A stretch of DNA of 18,866 bases from DAOMNN01 sp050486545 (lineage in GTDB: Bacteria; Pseudomonadota; Gammaproteobacteria; Burkholderiales; Rhodocyclaceae). The stretch is from contig JBJHDM010000059.1 in assembly GCA_050486545.1 (NCBI GenBank), forward strand, positions 1-18,866. Reading direction: 5' to 3'. A program made the translations under genes and the position numbers. This document shows, one piece after another, positions 7,589 to 16,209 of this stretch. Numbering within the stretch: position 1 is the first letter of the stretch; each line of letters opens with the position of its first letter. The notes under the pieces are model-generated. The model worked only from the letters and a program-made list of their open reading frames with translations, was not told the origin of the DNA and searched no databases.

Positions 7589-8869
7589 ATGAACCTCGTC
7601 CGCTGCCCCAACTGCCAGACGGTGTTCCGGCTACGGCCGGAACAGTTGGAGGCACACGGCGGGATGGTTCGCTGCGGGCAGTGCTACAGCCCCTTCAACG
7701 CACTCGACCATCTCATGGACGAGTCGCTGCGGCCACAAGCCTCTTCCCCACCCCCCCACCCGGAGAACGTACCGGAACAGCGCACGCCGCCGACCGAAAC
7801 GCCCGAAGCGGCCGAAACGCCTCAGGGAGATGCATTCATACTCGAGGACGCGACCGCCCTGGACCTGTCGTGGGAAGACGCCCACCGCTGGGACTTCGAC
7901 GCTCCGACCGAACTTCCCCCTGACGCGTTCACGACCACACCGGAGCGCCCGCCCCCCCCGCCCAGCACGTTCGATCGGGTGGCCGATCGGCTCGAGTTCG
8001 AGATCCCGGATGCGTTCCTGCCCGCGCGACACACCGCGAACCGGGCCATCGAAACGCAGCGCCCTCCCTCGCCCAATGAGTCCGGCACCTACTCGGCCTC
8101 GCCCCACGGCCCGGCAGCGGAGCGCGACGACACACGAAGCGGCATGCCACGGGCCGACGAAGTCCATCCGGCACTCGCCGCCTACATGCCGATCACGGAG
8201 ATTCCCGACCCGGAAGCGGACGAACCCGTCGCCCATGACGACCTCCCAACCGATGACGAACCCGTCGAGGAACCCGCGGAATCCCCGGAATCCCAGGCGC
8301 ACGAAACGCCACACGATCCCCCGCCGCTCAAGGTCGATCCCAACGCATGGCGTCGCCCCGCAAGCTACGACCGCGTGACCGAACCCGCATCGGGCGCCCG
8401 CTGGCTGGGAGGTCTGGTCGTGGGGGTCCTGCTCGGGGCGCTGGTCGCGCAGGCGGCCTTCCTGTTCCGCGGGGAGATCACCCGCAGCTGGCCCGAGCTT
8501 CGCCCGCTCTATCTGCACCTGTGCGACCGGCTCGGATGCGAGGTCCCGCTTCCCCGCGTGCCCGCAGCGATCCAGGTGACGAGTTCGCATCTCGAGTCGG
8601 ACCCGGCCAATCCGGTCCGCTACGTCCTGCATGCGCGAATCCGCAACCAGGCCCCGCATCCGCAGACGCACCCGCACCTCGAGCTCACGCTGACCGACGT
8701 CCGGGAACGTCCGGTCGTCCGGCGCGTGCTGCTGCCGGACGAGTGGGTCGCCACCGAGCGGATCGAATCGGGATTCCAGGCGGGCGAGGAGATCGAGATC
8801 AGTCTACCCTTCGAAGCAAAGGGGGTGACCAGTGCGGTGGGATATCGCGTCTACGCGTTCTTTCCCTGA
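7589..8869 (+). CDS. DUF3426 zinc-ribbon membrane protein, long paralogue
   Basis: This 426-residue protein of unknown function has three parts. The N-terminal zinc ribbon (MJ0042-type) has CPNC at 6-9 and CGQC at 29-32. A long, low-complexity, Pro/Glu/Asp-rich linker covers about 45-268. One transmembrane helix near 270-294 (RWLGGLVVGVLLGALVAQAA) precedes the C-terminal DUF3426 domain ending in GYRVYAFFP. The layout predicts a cytosolic zinc ribbon and an extracytoplasmic DUF3426 domain. It starts 3 nt after prmA, the usual location for this family. A second, shorter member follows immediately, implying tandem duplication. The linker is unusually long and acidic compared with the neighbour. 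Function is not inferred. Confidence 0.88.
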   Translation: MNLVRCPNCQTVFRLRPEQLEAHGGMVRCGQCYSPFNALDHLMDESLRPQASSPPPHPENVPEQRTPPTETPEAAETPQGDAFILEDATALDLSWEDAHRWDFDAPTELPPDAFTTTPERPPPPPSTFDRVADRLEFEIPDAFLPARHTANRAIETQRPPSPNESGTYSASPHGPAAERDDTRSGMPRADEVHPALAAYMPITEIPDPEADEPVAHDDLPTDDEPVEEPAESPESQAHETPHDPPPLKVDPNAWRRPASYDRVTEPASGARWLGGLVVGVLLGALVAQAAFLFRGEITRSWPELRPLYLHLCDRLGCEVPLPRVPAAIQVTSSHLESDPANPVRYVLHARIRNQAPHPQTHPHLELTLTDVRERPVVRRVLLPDEWVATERIESGFQAGEEIEISLPFEAKGVTSAVGYRVYAFFP

Positions 8870-8897
8870 ACCATGGAGCGGTTTCGCAGCGTGAGCC

Positions 8898-9818
8898 ATG
8901 GCAATCGTCCGTTGCCCCGAGTGCCGGACGGTATTCAGGATGGGACCGGAGGAGTTCCGGGCCCGTTCCGGGGTCGTGCGCTGTCCGCATTGCTTCGCCC
9001 CGTTCAGCGCCTTCGACCATACGGTTGCCGACCATCCTCCTGAGCCGCGCCCGGCGTCCGTTCCAAGACCCGTACCGCCCGCCGTTTCTCCGCCTTCCCC
9101 CGGCCCTGCGCACGTCCCGCACCACAAGACCGGCGCCAACCCCATCGACACGATCGATCGGCTGGTCGAGCACCTGGATTCGAGATCCCTCGAATCCGCT
9201 GTCCGGCTCGGCGAACGCTCACCAACCATGCCGACGCACTCGGCGCCTCCGATTGCCGCGCAGCCGCCAGCGCCCTTCCGCGAACCGTTGCCACAGGCGG
9301 ACGCGCTCGAGCGGGTGGCGAGCGGCTTCGCGCCCACCACCGCCCGGCGCTGGCCCTGGAACCTCGCAATCGGCCTGCTCACGGCCTCACTCGCCGCGCA
9401 GGCGACCTTGCTGTTCCGCGACGAACTGGCGGCCGCCTCTCCGCCATTTCGCTCGCTTCAACTGGAGTGGTGCGCACGACTGGGGTGCGAAGTTTCCCGT
9501 CCACAGGTCCTGGGGGCGATCCGGATCACGCATAGCGCCCTGGAATCGGATCCGGACGCTCCGACGCGGTTCGTCTTGCACGCGCGGTTGCGCAACGACG
9601 CGAAGATCCCGCAGGATCATCCGCACCTGGAATTGACACTGATCGACTACGGGGATCACCCGGTGGTCCGCCGGGTGCTGGGACCATCGGAATGGCTGGG
9701 GCCCGGTCGGGCAGGAGGGGGTTTCCTGCCCGGAGATGAGGTCACGGTCCGCATTGCCTTCGAGACGACCGACGACACCCGCGCCATCGGTTATCGTCTC
9801 GCCGCGTTCTTTCCGTGA
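8898..9818 (+). CDS. DUF3426 zinc-ribbon membrane protein, short paralogue
   Basis: This 306-residue protein has the same architecture as the preceding gene. The N-terminal zinc ribbon has CPEC at 6-9 and CPHC at 29-32, so the cysteine spacing is identical. A Pro-rich linker of about 110 residues is roughly half the length seen upstream. One transmembrane helix lies near 151-173 (NLAIGLLTASLAAQATLLF), then the DUF3426 domain ending in GYRLAAFFP. The two C-terminal domains align along their length, sharing LESDP, HPHLELTL and PVVRRVL. The gap between the genes is 28 nt. The paralogues may work as a pair, or one may have diverged. It is convergent with the glycine-zipper lipoprotein gene. Confidence 0.88.
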   Translation: MAIVRCPECRTVFRMGPEEFRARSGVVRCPHCFAPFSAFDHTVADHPPEPRPASVPRPVPPAVSPPSPGPAHVPHHKTGANPIDTIDRLVEHLDSRSLESAVRLGERSPTMPTHSAPPIAAQPPAPFREPLPQADALERVASGFAPTTARRWPWNLAIGLLTASLAAQATLLFRDELAAASPPFRSLQLEWCARLGCEVSRPQVLGAIRITHSALESDPDAPTRFVLHARLRNDAKIPQDHPHLELTLIDYGDHPVVRRVLGPSEWLGPGRAGGGFLPGDEVTVRIAFETTDDTRAIGYRLAAFFP

Positions 9819-9820
9819 CC

Positions 9821-9844
9821 GGCGGGCCTCGACAGCAACCCGCC
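9821..9844. terminator. Possible bidirectional terminator stem
   Basis: GGCGGG (9821-9826) and CCCGCC (9839-9844) flank a 12-nt spacer in the 40-nt gap between two convergent stop codons (9818 and 9859). There is no T-run on either side, so factor-independent termination is uncertain. Confidence 0.25.
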
Positions 9845-9858
9845 ACACTCGACACGAC

Positions 9859-10332
9859 TCAGCGCGTCACGCGCACCGTTCCACCATCGCGCAGCACACG
9901 CACCCGCTCGCCGGGCCGGAACGCCTCGCCTTCGTCGGCCTGCACGACCGCGAGCACTTGCCCGCTTTGCATCCGCACGGTCACCTCGACACCAGGCTGG
10001 CGCGTGGCGCCTTCCTCGATCGCACCACCCACCACGCCGCCGGCCACGGCGCCGATCACCGTCGCAGCGGCCTGTCCGCGACCGCCTCCGACACCACTGC
10101 CCGCAATGCCGCCGACCACCGCGCCAGCGGCCGGACCGATCGCCGTCTTCGTGCCTTCGAGACGAACCGCGCGCACCGCCTCGACGGTGCCGTACTCGAC
10201 CGTCATCGCACGCCGGGCCTCGCCCCGTTCGTAGGTACCGCCCCCCAGACCGCCCGCGCAGCCGGCCAGGCCGAGTGTCACGATGGCCAGCCCGAGCAGG
10301 GCGACATGCTTCATTCCCGTTGCTTTCACCAT
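9859..10332 (-). CDS. Glycine-zipper lipoprotein, SlyB/Pcp-like
   Basis: This 157-residue predicted outer-membrane lipoprotein has a signal peptide MKHVALLGLAIVTLGLAGC and lipobox Leu22-Ala23-Gly24-Cys25. A glycine-zipper two-helix region follows at about 66-108 (GAVVGGIAGSGVGGG, then GAVAGGVVGGAIEEG). A C-terminal SlyB-like strand domain ends LRDGGTVRVTR. SlyB relatives help maintain outer-membrane integrity. The start at 10332 has GAGG a few bases upstream and overlaps the stop of the PfkB gene by 7 nt, which suggests coupling. A second ATG at 10314 (MKHVALLG) gives a more typical signal peptide and cannot be excluded. The two genes form one minus-strand unit. Confidence 0.85.
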   Translation of the reverse strand: MVKATGMKHVALLGLAIVTLGLAGCAGGLGGGTYERGEARRAMTVEYGTVEAVRAVRLEGTKTAIGPAAGAVVGGIAGSGVGGGRGQAAATVIGAVAGGVVGGAIEEGATRQPGVEVTVRMQSGQVLAVVQADEGEAFRPGERVRVLRDGGTVRVTR

Positions 10333-11261
10333 AAGTCCTCACCAAACGCCTGCCGGAACCGCCCGGCAATCTCGTTGCGATCGGGGCGATGGTTCTGCCC
10401 GCCGCGACACGCGATCTTCATCGCACCCATGACCGAGGCTAACCGGCCGGTCCGCAGCCAGTCGTAAGCATTTGCAATACCGTACAGCAAACCCGCACGA
10501 TAGGCATCGCCGCAACCGGTCGGATCCTCGACGAGAGCCGGCTTCACGCACGGAACCTCGATCCTGCGCCCTTCGGCATAGATGTGCGAACCCTGGGCGC
10601 CGAGCGTCACCACCAGCGCCTCGACCTCGTCGGCCAATTGCGCCAGCGAACGTCCCGTCCGCTCGCTCAGCATCTGCGCCTCGTAATCATTGACCGTGCA
10701 GTACCGCGCCAGTTTCAGGCACTGCATCAGTTCGTCGCCGTCGAACATCGGCAGGCCCTGGCCCGGGTCGAAGACGAACGGGATTCCGGCCGCGGCGAAT
10801 TGCCGCGCGTGGGAGAGCATCCCCTCGCGTCCGTCCGGCGACACGATGCCGAGCCTGACCTGGCTGGCCTCGTCGACGCGGTTCAAGTGCGACAGGTTCA
10901 TCGCGCCCGGATGGAAGGCGGTGATCTGGTTGTCGTCCAGGTCTGTGGTGATGAACGCCTGCGCGGTAAACGTGCCGGGCACCTGCCGCACATGTTCGCG
11001 ACGCAGGCCCAGCGTATCGAGGCGGTCGAGATAAGGGCCGGCGTCGTCACCCACCGTCGCCATGATCAGCGGATCGGCGCCGAGCAGCTTCAGGCTGTAG
11101 GCGATGTTGCCGGCGCAGCCACCGAACTCCCGGCGCATGTCCGGTACCAGGAAGGCCACGTTGAGGATGTGGATCTTCTCGGGCAGGATGTGATTCCGGA
11201 AGCGGTCGTGGAAGACCATGATCGTGTCGTAGGCGACCGATCCGCAGACGAGGATGGACAT
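10326..11261 (-). CDS. PfkB-family carbohydrate/nucleoside kinase
   Basis: This 311-residue ribokinase-family enzyme begins MSILVCGSVAYDTIMVF. It contains EFGGCAGNIAYSLKLLG (45-61, substrate-binding GG region). The family's C-terminal signature is DPTGCGDAYRAGLLYG at 246-261, with Asp252 as the expected catalytic base. The sequence closely resembles the betaproteobacterial branch that includes the Burkholderia broad-specificity nucleoside (adenosine/inosine) kinase. Nucleoside phosphorylation is therefore likely but is not proven here. The start at 11261 fits the family. The open frame upstream to 11441 looks non-coding. A GGAA 8 nt before the ATG is the best ribosome site. The glycine-zipper lipoprotein gene follows with overlap. 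Confidence 0.88.
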   Translation of the reverse strand: MSILVCGSVAYDTIMVFHDRFRNHILPEKIHILNVAFLVPDMRREFGGCAGNIAYSLKLLGADPLIMATVGDDAGPYLDRLDTLGLRREHVRQVPGTFTAQAFITTDLDDNQITAFHPGAMNLSHLNRVDEASQVRLGIVSPDGREGMLSHARQFAAAGIPFVFDPGQGLPMFDGDELMQCLKLARYCTVNDYEAQMLSERTGRSLAQLADEVEALVVTLGAQGSHIYAEGRRIEVPCVKPALVEDPTGCGDAYRAGLLYGIANAYDWLRTGRLASVMGAMKIACRGGQNHRPDRNEIAGRFRQAFGEDLW

Positions 11262-11365
11262 CGGGAGGATTCCGTTCAAGTAGTCTGGGCGATTATCCCA
11301 GATTCGCCTCGCATCCGGACCGCCGGTGTCCTCGTCATGCCTCGGAGAGGCGGCCTCCAGCCGGT

Positions 11366-11371
11366 ATAATC
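11366..11371 (+). promoter_or_regulatory. Perfect TATAAT box upstream of the acyltransferase gene
   Basis: A consensus TATAAT stands in the 274-nt gap between the divergent kinase and acyltransferase genes. It lies inside a short inverted repeat, CCGGT (11362-11366) and ACCGG (11374-11378). No convincing -35 is seen. It would drive plsC and cysQ. A separate inverted repeat, TCTGGG/CCCAGA (11284-11302), lies nearer the kinase start and contains GATAAT reading leftward. Confidence 0.4.
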
Positions 11372-11416
11372 GACCGGATGCGTCGAGTGCTGTTTCCGGC
11401 CAGCTCCGGTGCCGCC

Positions 11417-11485
11417 ATGAATCTCGCTTCCGCTCGCACACTCGACCACCGAACCACTAGCCACTTCCTGGGGCACGCGGACTGA
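11417..11485 (+). other. 22-codon open frame before the acyltransferase, possible leader peptide
   Basis: ATG at 11417 opens MNLASARTLDHRTTSHFLGHAD and stops at 11483-11485. The stop overlaps a CTG (11482) that lies in the acyltransferase frame. It begins about 46 nt after the TATAAT box. There is no clear ribosome site, so this may be chance. It is recorded because the downstream gene lacks a normal start codon. Confidence 0.2.
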
Positions 11486-11535
11486 ATCCTCCATCCACCC
11501 GACCGACCCGCTCCGATCCCGCTCCCCGTGCGGGC

Positions 11536-12347
11536 CTGCCGCTGCGCTGCGCGCGCTATGCGCGACTGTTCGCACATCTGCTGTCGGGCGTCCTCGTCGT
11601 CGCGTTCCGCTACCGTTTCTCAGATCCTGCAGGACGGCTGCGACTCAGGCAGCGCTGGTCGGCCGGAATGCTGCGGCTGCTGGGCATTCGCCTCGAAGCG
11701 GCTGGCGAACCGATCCGGCCGGGCTGCCTGCTCGTATCGAACCATGTCTCGTGGCTGGACGTCTTTGTCATCAACGCACTGGCCCCCTCGGCCTTCGTGT
11801 CCAAGGCCGAAGTGCGTGGCTGGCCGGTTCTCGGCTGGCTGGCGGCGCGCAACGATACGGTGTTCCTGCGCCGCGGCAGCCGCGGCCACGCAAAGATCAT
11901 CAACGCCGAGATCGGTGCGCTGCTCGACCAGGGCCGGAACGTCGCCGTCTTCCCCGAGGGCACGACGACCGACGGCACGCACGTCCTGCATTTCCACGCA
12001 GCCCTGCTCCAGCCGGCGATCGCATCGGGGCATCCGGTCCAGGCGCTGGCCATTCGCTACCGCACGCACGACGGCCGCTACGAAGGGGCCCCCGCCTACG
12101 ATGGGGACATCACCCTGGGGCAATGCCTTGCGGCGATCGTCGCACGAACGGGCTTCGTCGCACGAATCGACGTCCTGACACCGGTCGCCGCCGATGCCCA
12201 ACGCGACCGACGCGCACTGGCACACCAGGCACGAGACGCGATCGCCGCCGTGGTCGCCTCCAAGCCGACCGAAGCGCCCGCCACCACGGCACCCTCCCCA
12301 CAGGGCCTGCACGGCACGCGCGCCCCGCAACCCGAAGAGAGCACTGC

Positions 12348-12351
<4 letters not shown>
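11536..12351 (+). CDS. 1-acyl-sn-glycerol-3-phosphate acyltransferase (PlsC type)
   Basis: PlsC-type enzymes add the second acyl chain to lysophosphatidate at the inner membrane. Acyltransferase motifs are NHVSWLD (the HX4D catalytic pair), AEVRGWPVLGWLAARNDTVF, and FPEGTTTDG. The first in-frame ATG is at 11668 (227 residues). That model leaves only 25 residues before the catalytic His and removes clear homologous sequence: HLLSGVLVVAFRYRF and RLRLRQRWSAG are encoded upstream in the same frame. The frame is open from 11461 but has no ATG, GTG or TTG before 11668. I place the start at the CTG at 11536 provisionally (271 residues); CTG at 11482 or 11542, or a frameshift error, are alternatives. 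The C-terminal 40 residues are Ala/Pro-rich. The stop overlaps cysQ by ATGA. Confidence 0.8.
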
Positions 12352-13124
<773 letters not shown>

Positions 13125-13167
13125 AACCTGCTGCGCCGCTCCTTGCCAAACCGAAAGCGGTAATCGT

Positions 13168-13974
13168 CTAAGCCCCCCAGCCCGGCACCTGGAACACCTG
13201 GTCGTCCTCGAGACGCACCGCCGTCAGCTTTCCGCCCCACACGCAACCCGTATCCAGCGCGATCAGACCCGGAGCACGGTGCAGGCCGAGTGCGGACCAG
13301 TGACCGCAGACGACGGTGTGCGTCGAAGCGGCGCGGTTCTGGACCTGGAACCACGGCAGCGTCCCGGGTGGGGCCTTGTCCGGGGGACCCTTGGCCCGCA
13401 TCGTCAAGCGGCCGTCCGGCGTGCAGAAGCGCATCCGCGTCATTCCGTTCACGATCACCCGCAAGCGGTCCTGTCCGGCCAGCGCATCGTCCCAGTGATC
13501 GGGCCGATCCCCGGCCAGATCCCGCAGGAAAACCTGTGCGCCCTTCGAACGCAGCACCGCCTCGACTTCGCCGGCCAGCGCCATGGCCCGGTCCGCCGAC
13601 CATTGCGGCAGCAAACCTGCATGGACCATGACAAACGCACCTTCCCGGTATGCCAGCGGCCGACGCGCGAGCCAGTCGAGCAACTCGTCCCGATCCGGGG
13701 CCTCCAGCACCCGCGCCAGGGTGTCGTCCTTGCCGCGGCGCGAAAATCCCGCCGCAACCATGAGCAAATAGAGATCGTGGTTGCCCAGCACCACCGTCGC
13801 CGACTCGCCCAGCTCGCGCACCCGGCGCAACACCTGCAGCGATTCCGGACCGCGATTGACCAGATCCCCGACCAGCCACAGCCTGTCGGCGGCCGGGTCG
13901 AAGCGAACGCGCTCGAGCAGCCGCGCAAACTGCGCGTAACACCCCTGGATATCACCGATTGCAAACGTCGCCAT
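13168..13974 (-). CDS. apaH: Symmetrical bis(5'-nucleosyl)-tetraphosphatase
   Basis: ApaH splits diadenosine tetraphosphate into two ADP and can also remove Np4 caps from RNA. The 268-residue protein has the calcineurin-type metallophosphatase motifs: GDIQGC at 7-12, GDLVNRGPES at 36-45, GNHD at 64-67, VMVHAG, and VCGHWSALG. The last residues contain the typical LDTGCVWGGKLTAVRL. The length is normal. The ATG at 13974 lies 6 nt after the stop of the DUF849 gene, so the two are probably one transcription unit. In enterobacteria apaH sits with ksgA and pdxA, which is not the case here. Confidence 0.95.
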   Translation of the reverse strand: MATFAIGDIQGCYAQFARLLERVRFDPAADRLWLVGDLVNRGPESLQVLRRVRELGESATVVLGNHDLYLLMVAAGFSRRGKDDTLARVLEAPDRDELLDWLARRPLAYREGAFVMVHAGLLPQWSADRAMALAGEVEAVLRSKGAQVFLRDLAGDRPDHWDDALAGQDRLRVIVNGMTRMRFCTPDGRLTMRAKGPPDKAPPGTLPWFQVQNRAASTHTVVCGHWSALGLHRAPGLIALDTGCVWGGKLTAVRLEDDQVFQVPGWGA

Positions 13975-13980
13975 GCGGTT

Positions 13981-14829
13981 TCAGTCGGCCAGACCCAGCC
14001 GGCTTCGTACCTCCGTGCGCGACATCAGCGGCCGCTCCAGCAAGGACGCCAGGTCCAGCACACGCCGGACCAGATCGGCATTGCTCGCCGCCACGGTGCG
14101 CTGCTGATCGAACCACAGGTTGTCTTCCAGCCCCACCCGCACGCCATCGGCCACGAGCAGACCCAACGCGTTCGAACCGAGCTGGAAGCGCCCGATTCCG
14201 GCGACCGACACGATGCAATCCGGTGGCAACGCGGACAGAATCGCCGCCAGTTGAATCAGGTCGGGCTGGGCACCGGCGATGTTGCCGAGCAGCACATTGA
14301 CGTACAGCGGCGGCGCCACCAGTCCTTCATGCAGCAACACCCGGGCGAAGTTCGCCATGCCGACATCGAACACTTCGAGTTCCGGACGGATGCCGCGCTC
14401 CTGCATCCGCCGCGCCAGGCTACGGATCGTATCGGGCTCGTTGACGCTGGCGGACTGCACGAAGTTGAGGGAACTGAGCGTCAGGCTGGCCATGTCGGGC
14501 TTGGCGGCGCCATCCAGATCGAGCACCCGGGCACGGGAAGCGTACCCCGCATCCATCCGCCCGCTGGTCGTCACGCACACCACGAGCTGCTCTCCGCCAG
14601 GCAGCGCCCGGATCGATTCGATCATCCGCCCGTACCGCTCCGGATCGCCCGTCTGCACCCCCGAAGCATCGCGCGCATGCAGATGCACCATCTGCACGCC
14701 GAGTTCGAGGCATCGACCCACGTCGGCCACGACCTCGTCGTGGCTCAGCGGGACATGCGGACTCATCGACCGTGTCGGAATCACCCCGGTGCAGGCAAGA
14801 TTGACAATCAACGGTTGTGCAGACTTCAT
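13981..14829 (-). CDS. BKACE (DUF849) beta-keto acid cleavage enzyme
   Basis: BKACE enzymes condense a beta-keto acid with acetyl-CoA and split the product into acetoacetate and a CoA ester. 3-Keto-5-aminohexanoate cleavage in lysine fermentation is the type reaction. The 282-residue product keeps the zinc-ligand pattern MVHLHARD (His49, His51) and GLEDNLW (Glu235). The usual GAE motif near the N-terminus is replaced by TGVIPTR, as in other BKACE subgroups, so its substrate is probably not the lysine intermediate. No lysine-fermentation or carnitine genes are nearby, and the substrate is unknown. The start at 14829 has GAGGGA about 7 nt upstream; an ATG 6 nt earlier (14835) would leave that site too close. 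apaH follows after 6 nt. Confidence 0.85.
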   Translation of the reverse strand: MKSAQPLIVNLACTGVIPTRSMSPHVPLSHDEVVADVGRCLELGVQMVHLHARDASGVQTGDPERYGRMIESIRALPGGEQLVVCVTTSGRMDAGYASRARVLDLDGAAKPDMASLTLSSLNFVQSASVNEPDTIRSLARRMQERGIRPELEVFDVGMANFARVLLHEGLVAPPLYVNVLLGNIAGAQPDLIQLAAILSALPPDCIVSVAGIGRFQLGSNALGLLVADGVRVGLEDNLWFDQQRTVAASNADLVRRVLDLASLLERPLMSRTEVRSRLGLAD

Positions 14830-14897
14830 CCTCATTCCCTCGTTACTTCCAGTGCCGTCTTCACGATCCGGCGAGACGGATTCCCTCCGATACGTCT

Positions 14898-16067
14898 TCA
14901 GCACACCAAGGCCGCCATACCCAGTTCCTTCCAGCCCAGAACCCGCACCCCCTTGCGCTGCAACGCACCTTGTCCGCCGTAGACGAGCATGGGGTCGAAG
15001 GCTGCGGAACCTGCCAGGTCGCACCAGCGCTCGAGACCGGTGAAAAAATCCCGGTTCAACGTCGCCCCAGACTTGATCTCCACCGGCATCAGTTTGCCGG
15101 CAATCTCGATCAGCAGATCGACTTCATTGCCGTTGCTGTCGCGCCAGTAGAAGAACAGCGGCGGCTCACCGCGGTTCAGGAACCGCTTGCGCAATTCGCC
15201 GACCACAAAGGTCTCGAAAACCGCCCCCCGCAAGGGGTGCACCGCCAGCTGCTCCGAAGCCTGGAGACCCAACAACCAGCACAGCAACCCGGTATCGTGG
15301 AAGTACAGTTTCGGCGACTTGATCAGTCGTTTGTTGAAGTTCGCATGATGGGGACGCAGTTGGAACAGCACATAACTGGCCTCCAATACCGAGATCCACG
15401 CTTTGGCCGTGTTATGCGTAATGCCGCAATCGGTTGCCAGTGACGACAGGTTCAACACCTGTCCGCTGCGCCCGGCGCACAACCGCAGAAAGCGCTGGAA
15501 CGCATCCAGATCCTGCACCTTCAGAAGCTGAAGCACATCGCGCTCGACGTACGAGGCCACATAGGCAGAAAGCCAATGACGCGCCTGGACCGGGCGGTCA
15601 AAAAGCGCCGGGTACCCCCCGGTGAAAAGCACTTCATCCAGGCTTGCCGCGGCCTTATCCGCGGAGACAAGCTCATCGTAGGTCAGCGGCAGCAATTCAA
15701 CGAACGCCGACCGCCCCGCAAGCGATTGGGATATTCCCGACATCAATCCGAACTGCTGCGAACCGGTGAGCAGAAACAAGCCCATGCGCCCGTCGCCATC
15801 CACGTGCGTCTGCAGATACGAAAACAATTCCGGCGCCCGCTGGACCTCATCCAGCACCCCCCCGTCGGGGAACTGCGCCAGAAATCCCCGTGGATCATCA
15901 AGTGCCCAACTGCGTACGTCAGGATCTTCCAGCGAATGATAAGGGCGATCGGCCATCACCCTGCGCGCAAGCGTCGTTTTTCCGGACTGGCGCGGCCCAG
16001 TCACCGTAACGATGGGAAAGCCATCCAGAAGCTCACGGACCAACCGTTCGGCTGCACGAGGAATCAT
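14898..16067 (-). CDS. AAA_14-DUF4143 ATPase, copy 1
   Basis: This 389-residue protein is of uncertain function. The N-terminal AAA+ ATPase domain has Walker A GPRQSGKTT at 24-32 (Lys30) and Walker B GGVLDEVQR with Asp73-Glu74. TGSQQFGLMSGISQSLAGR is the conserved sensor region. A middle winged-helix-like segment contains SLATDCGITHNTAKAWI. The C-terminal DUF4143 domain has Asp317, Glu330 and Lys332 in EVDLLIE...PVEIKSG, a D-x12-E-x-K arrangement like PD-(D/E)XK nucleases. These proteins are common accessory genes in bacteria and archaea and are often linked to mobile DNA. Proven roles are scarce. A paralogue lies at 17570-18736. The promoter at 16086-16114 predicts a leader of about 12 nt. 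Confidence 0.88.
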   Translation of the reverse strand: MIPRAAERLVRELLDGFPIVTVTGPRQSGKTTLARRVMADRPYHSLEDPDVRSWALDDPRGFLAQFPDGGVLDEVQRAPELFSYLQTHVDGDGRMGLFLLTGSQQFGLMSGISQSLAGRSAFVELLPLTYDELVSADKAAASLDEVLFTGGYPALFDRPVQARHWLSAYVASYVERDVLQLLKVQDLDAFQRFLRLCAGRSGQVLNLSSLATDCGITHNTAKAWISVLEASYVLFQLRPHHANFNKRLIKSPKLYFHDTGLLCWLLGLQASEQLAVHPLRGAVFETFVVGELRKRFLNRGEPPLFFYWRDSNGNEVDLLIEIAGKLMPVEIKSGATLNRDFFTGLERWCDLAGSAAFDPMLVYGGQGALQRKGVRVLGWKELGMAALVC

Positions 16068-16085
16068 GTGGGCAGCCTGCCATAA

Positions 16086-16114
16086 ATTATGTATTTTGGC
16101 AATTAGTTTATCAA
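16086..16114 (-). promoter_or_regulatory. Sigma70-type promoter of DUF4143 ATPase copy 1
   Basis: Reading leftward, -35 TTGATA (16114-16109) is followed after exactly 17 bp by -10 CATAAT (16091-16086). The predicted start of transcription lies near 16079, about 12 nt before the ATG at 16067. The region 16081-16140 is far more AT-rich than the chromosome around it. Confidence 0.6.
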
Positions 16115-16140
16115 GTTACATAGAGAAGGGTCGATAGATA

Positions 16141-16196
16141 GGGGTCAGGTCTAGCTTTGTGGCATCCGCCGATGCTACAAAGCTAGACCTGACCCC
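16141..16196. repeat. 56-bp hairpin element, copy R1
   Basis: The left arm (26 nt, 16141-16166) begins GGGGTCAGGTCTAGCTTTGT. It pairs with the right arm (16171-16196) over a CGCC loop, with a single mismatch at arm position 21 that would be a G-U pair in RNA. It lies 13 nt beyond the vapC stop codon and upstream of the ATPase copy 1 promoter. It may serve as a transcription-ending stem for vapBC. Its two sister copies are at 16925 and 18824. Confidence 0.9.
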
Positions 16197-16209
16197 AAGC
16201 CCCTGCGGC

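Noticed and set aside
7631..8677. 348-codon open frame antisense to the first DUF3426 gene
   Set aside because: It is a shadow of a gene with a clear zinc ribbon, membrane helix and DUF3426 domain. Arginine/glycine-rich low-complexity product.
13125..13167. ACCG-AAAG-CGGT stem between cysQ and apaH as a terminator
   Set aside because: The stem is 4 bp with no T-run on either strand, too weak to call.
14855..14881. Overlapping alternative stems CCGTCT/AGACGG and ATCCG/CGGAT upstream of the BKACE gene, as an attenuator
   Set aside because: The stems are only 5-6 bp, there is no leader peptide or T-run, and no promoter is clear.
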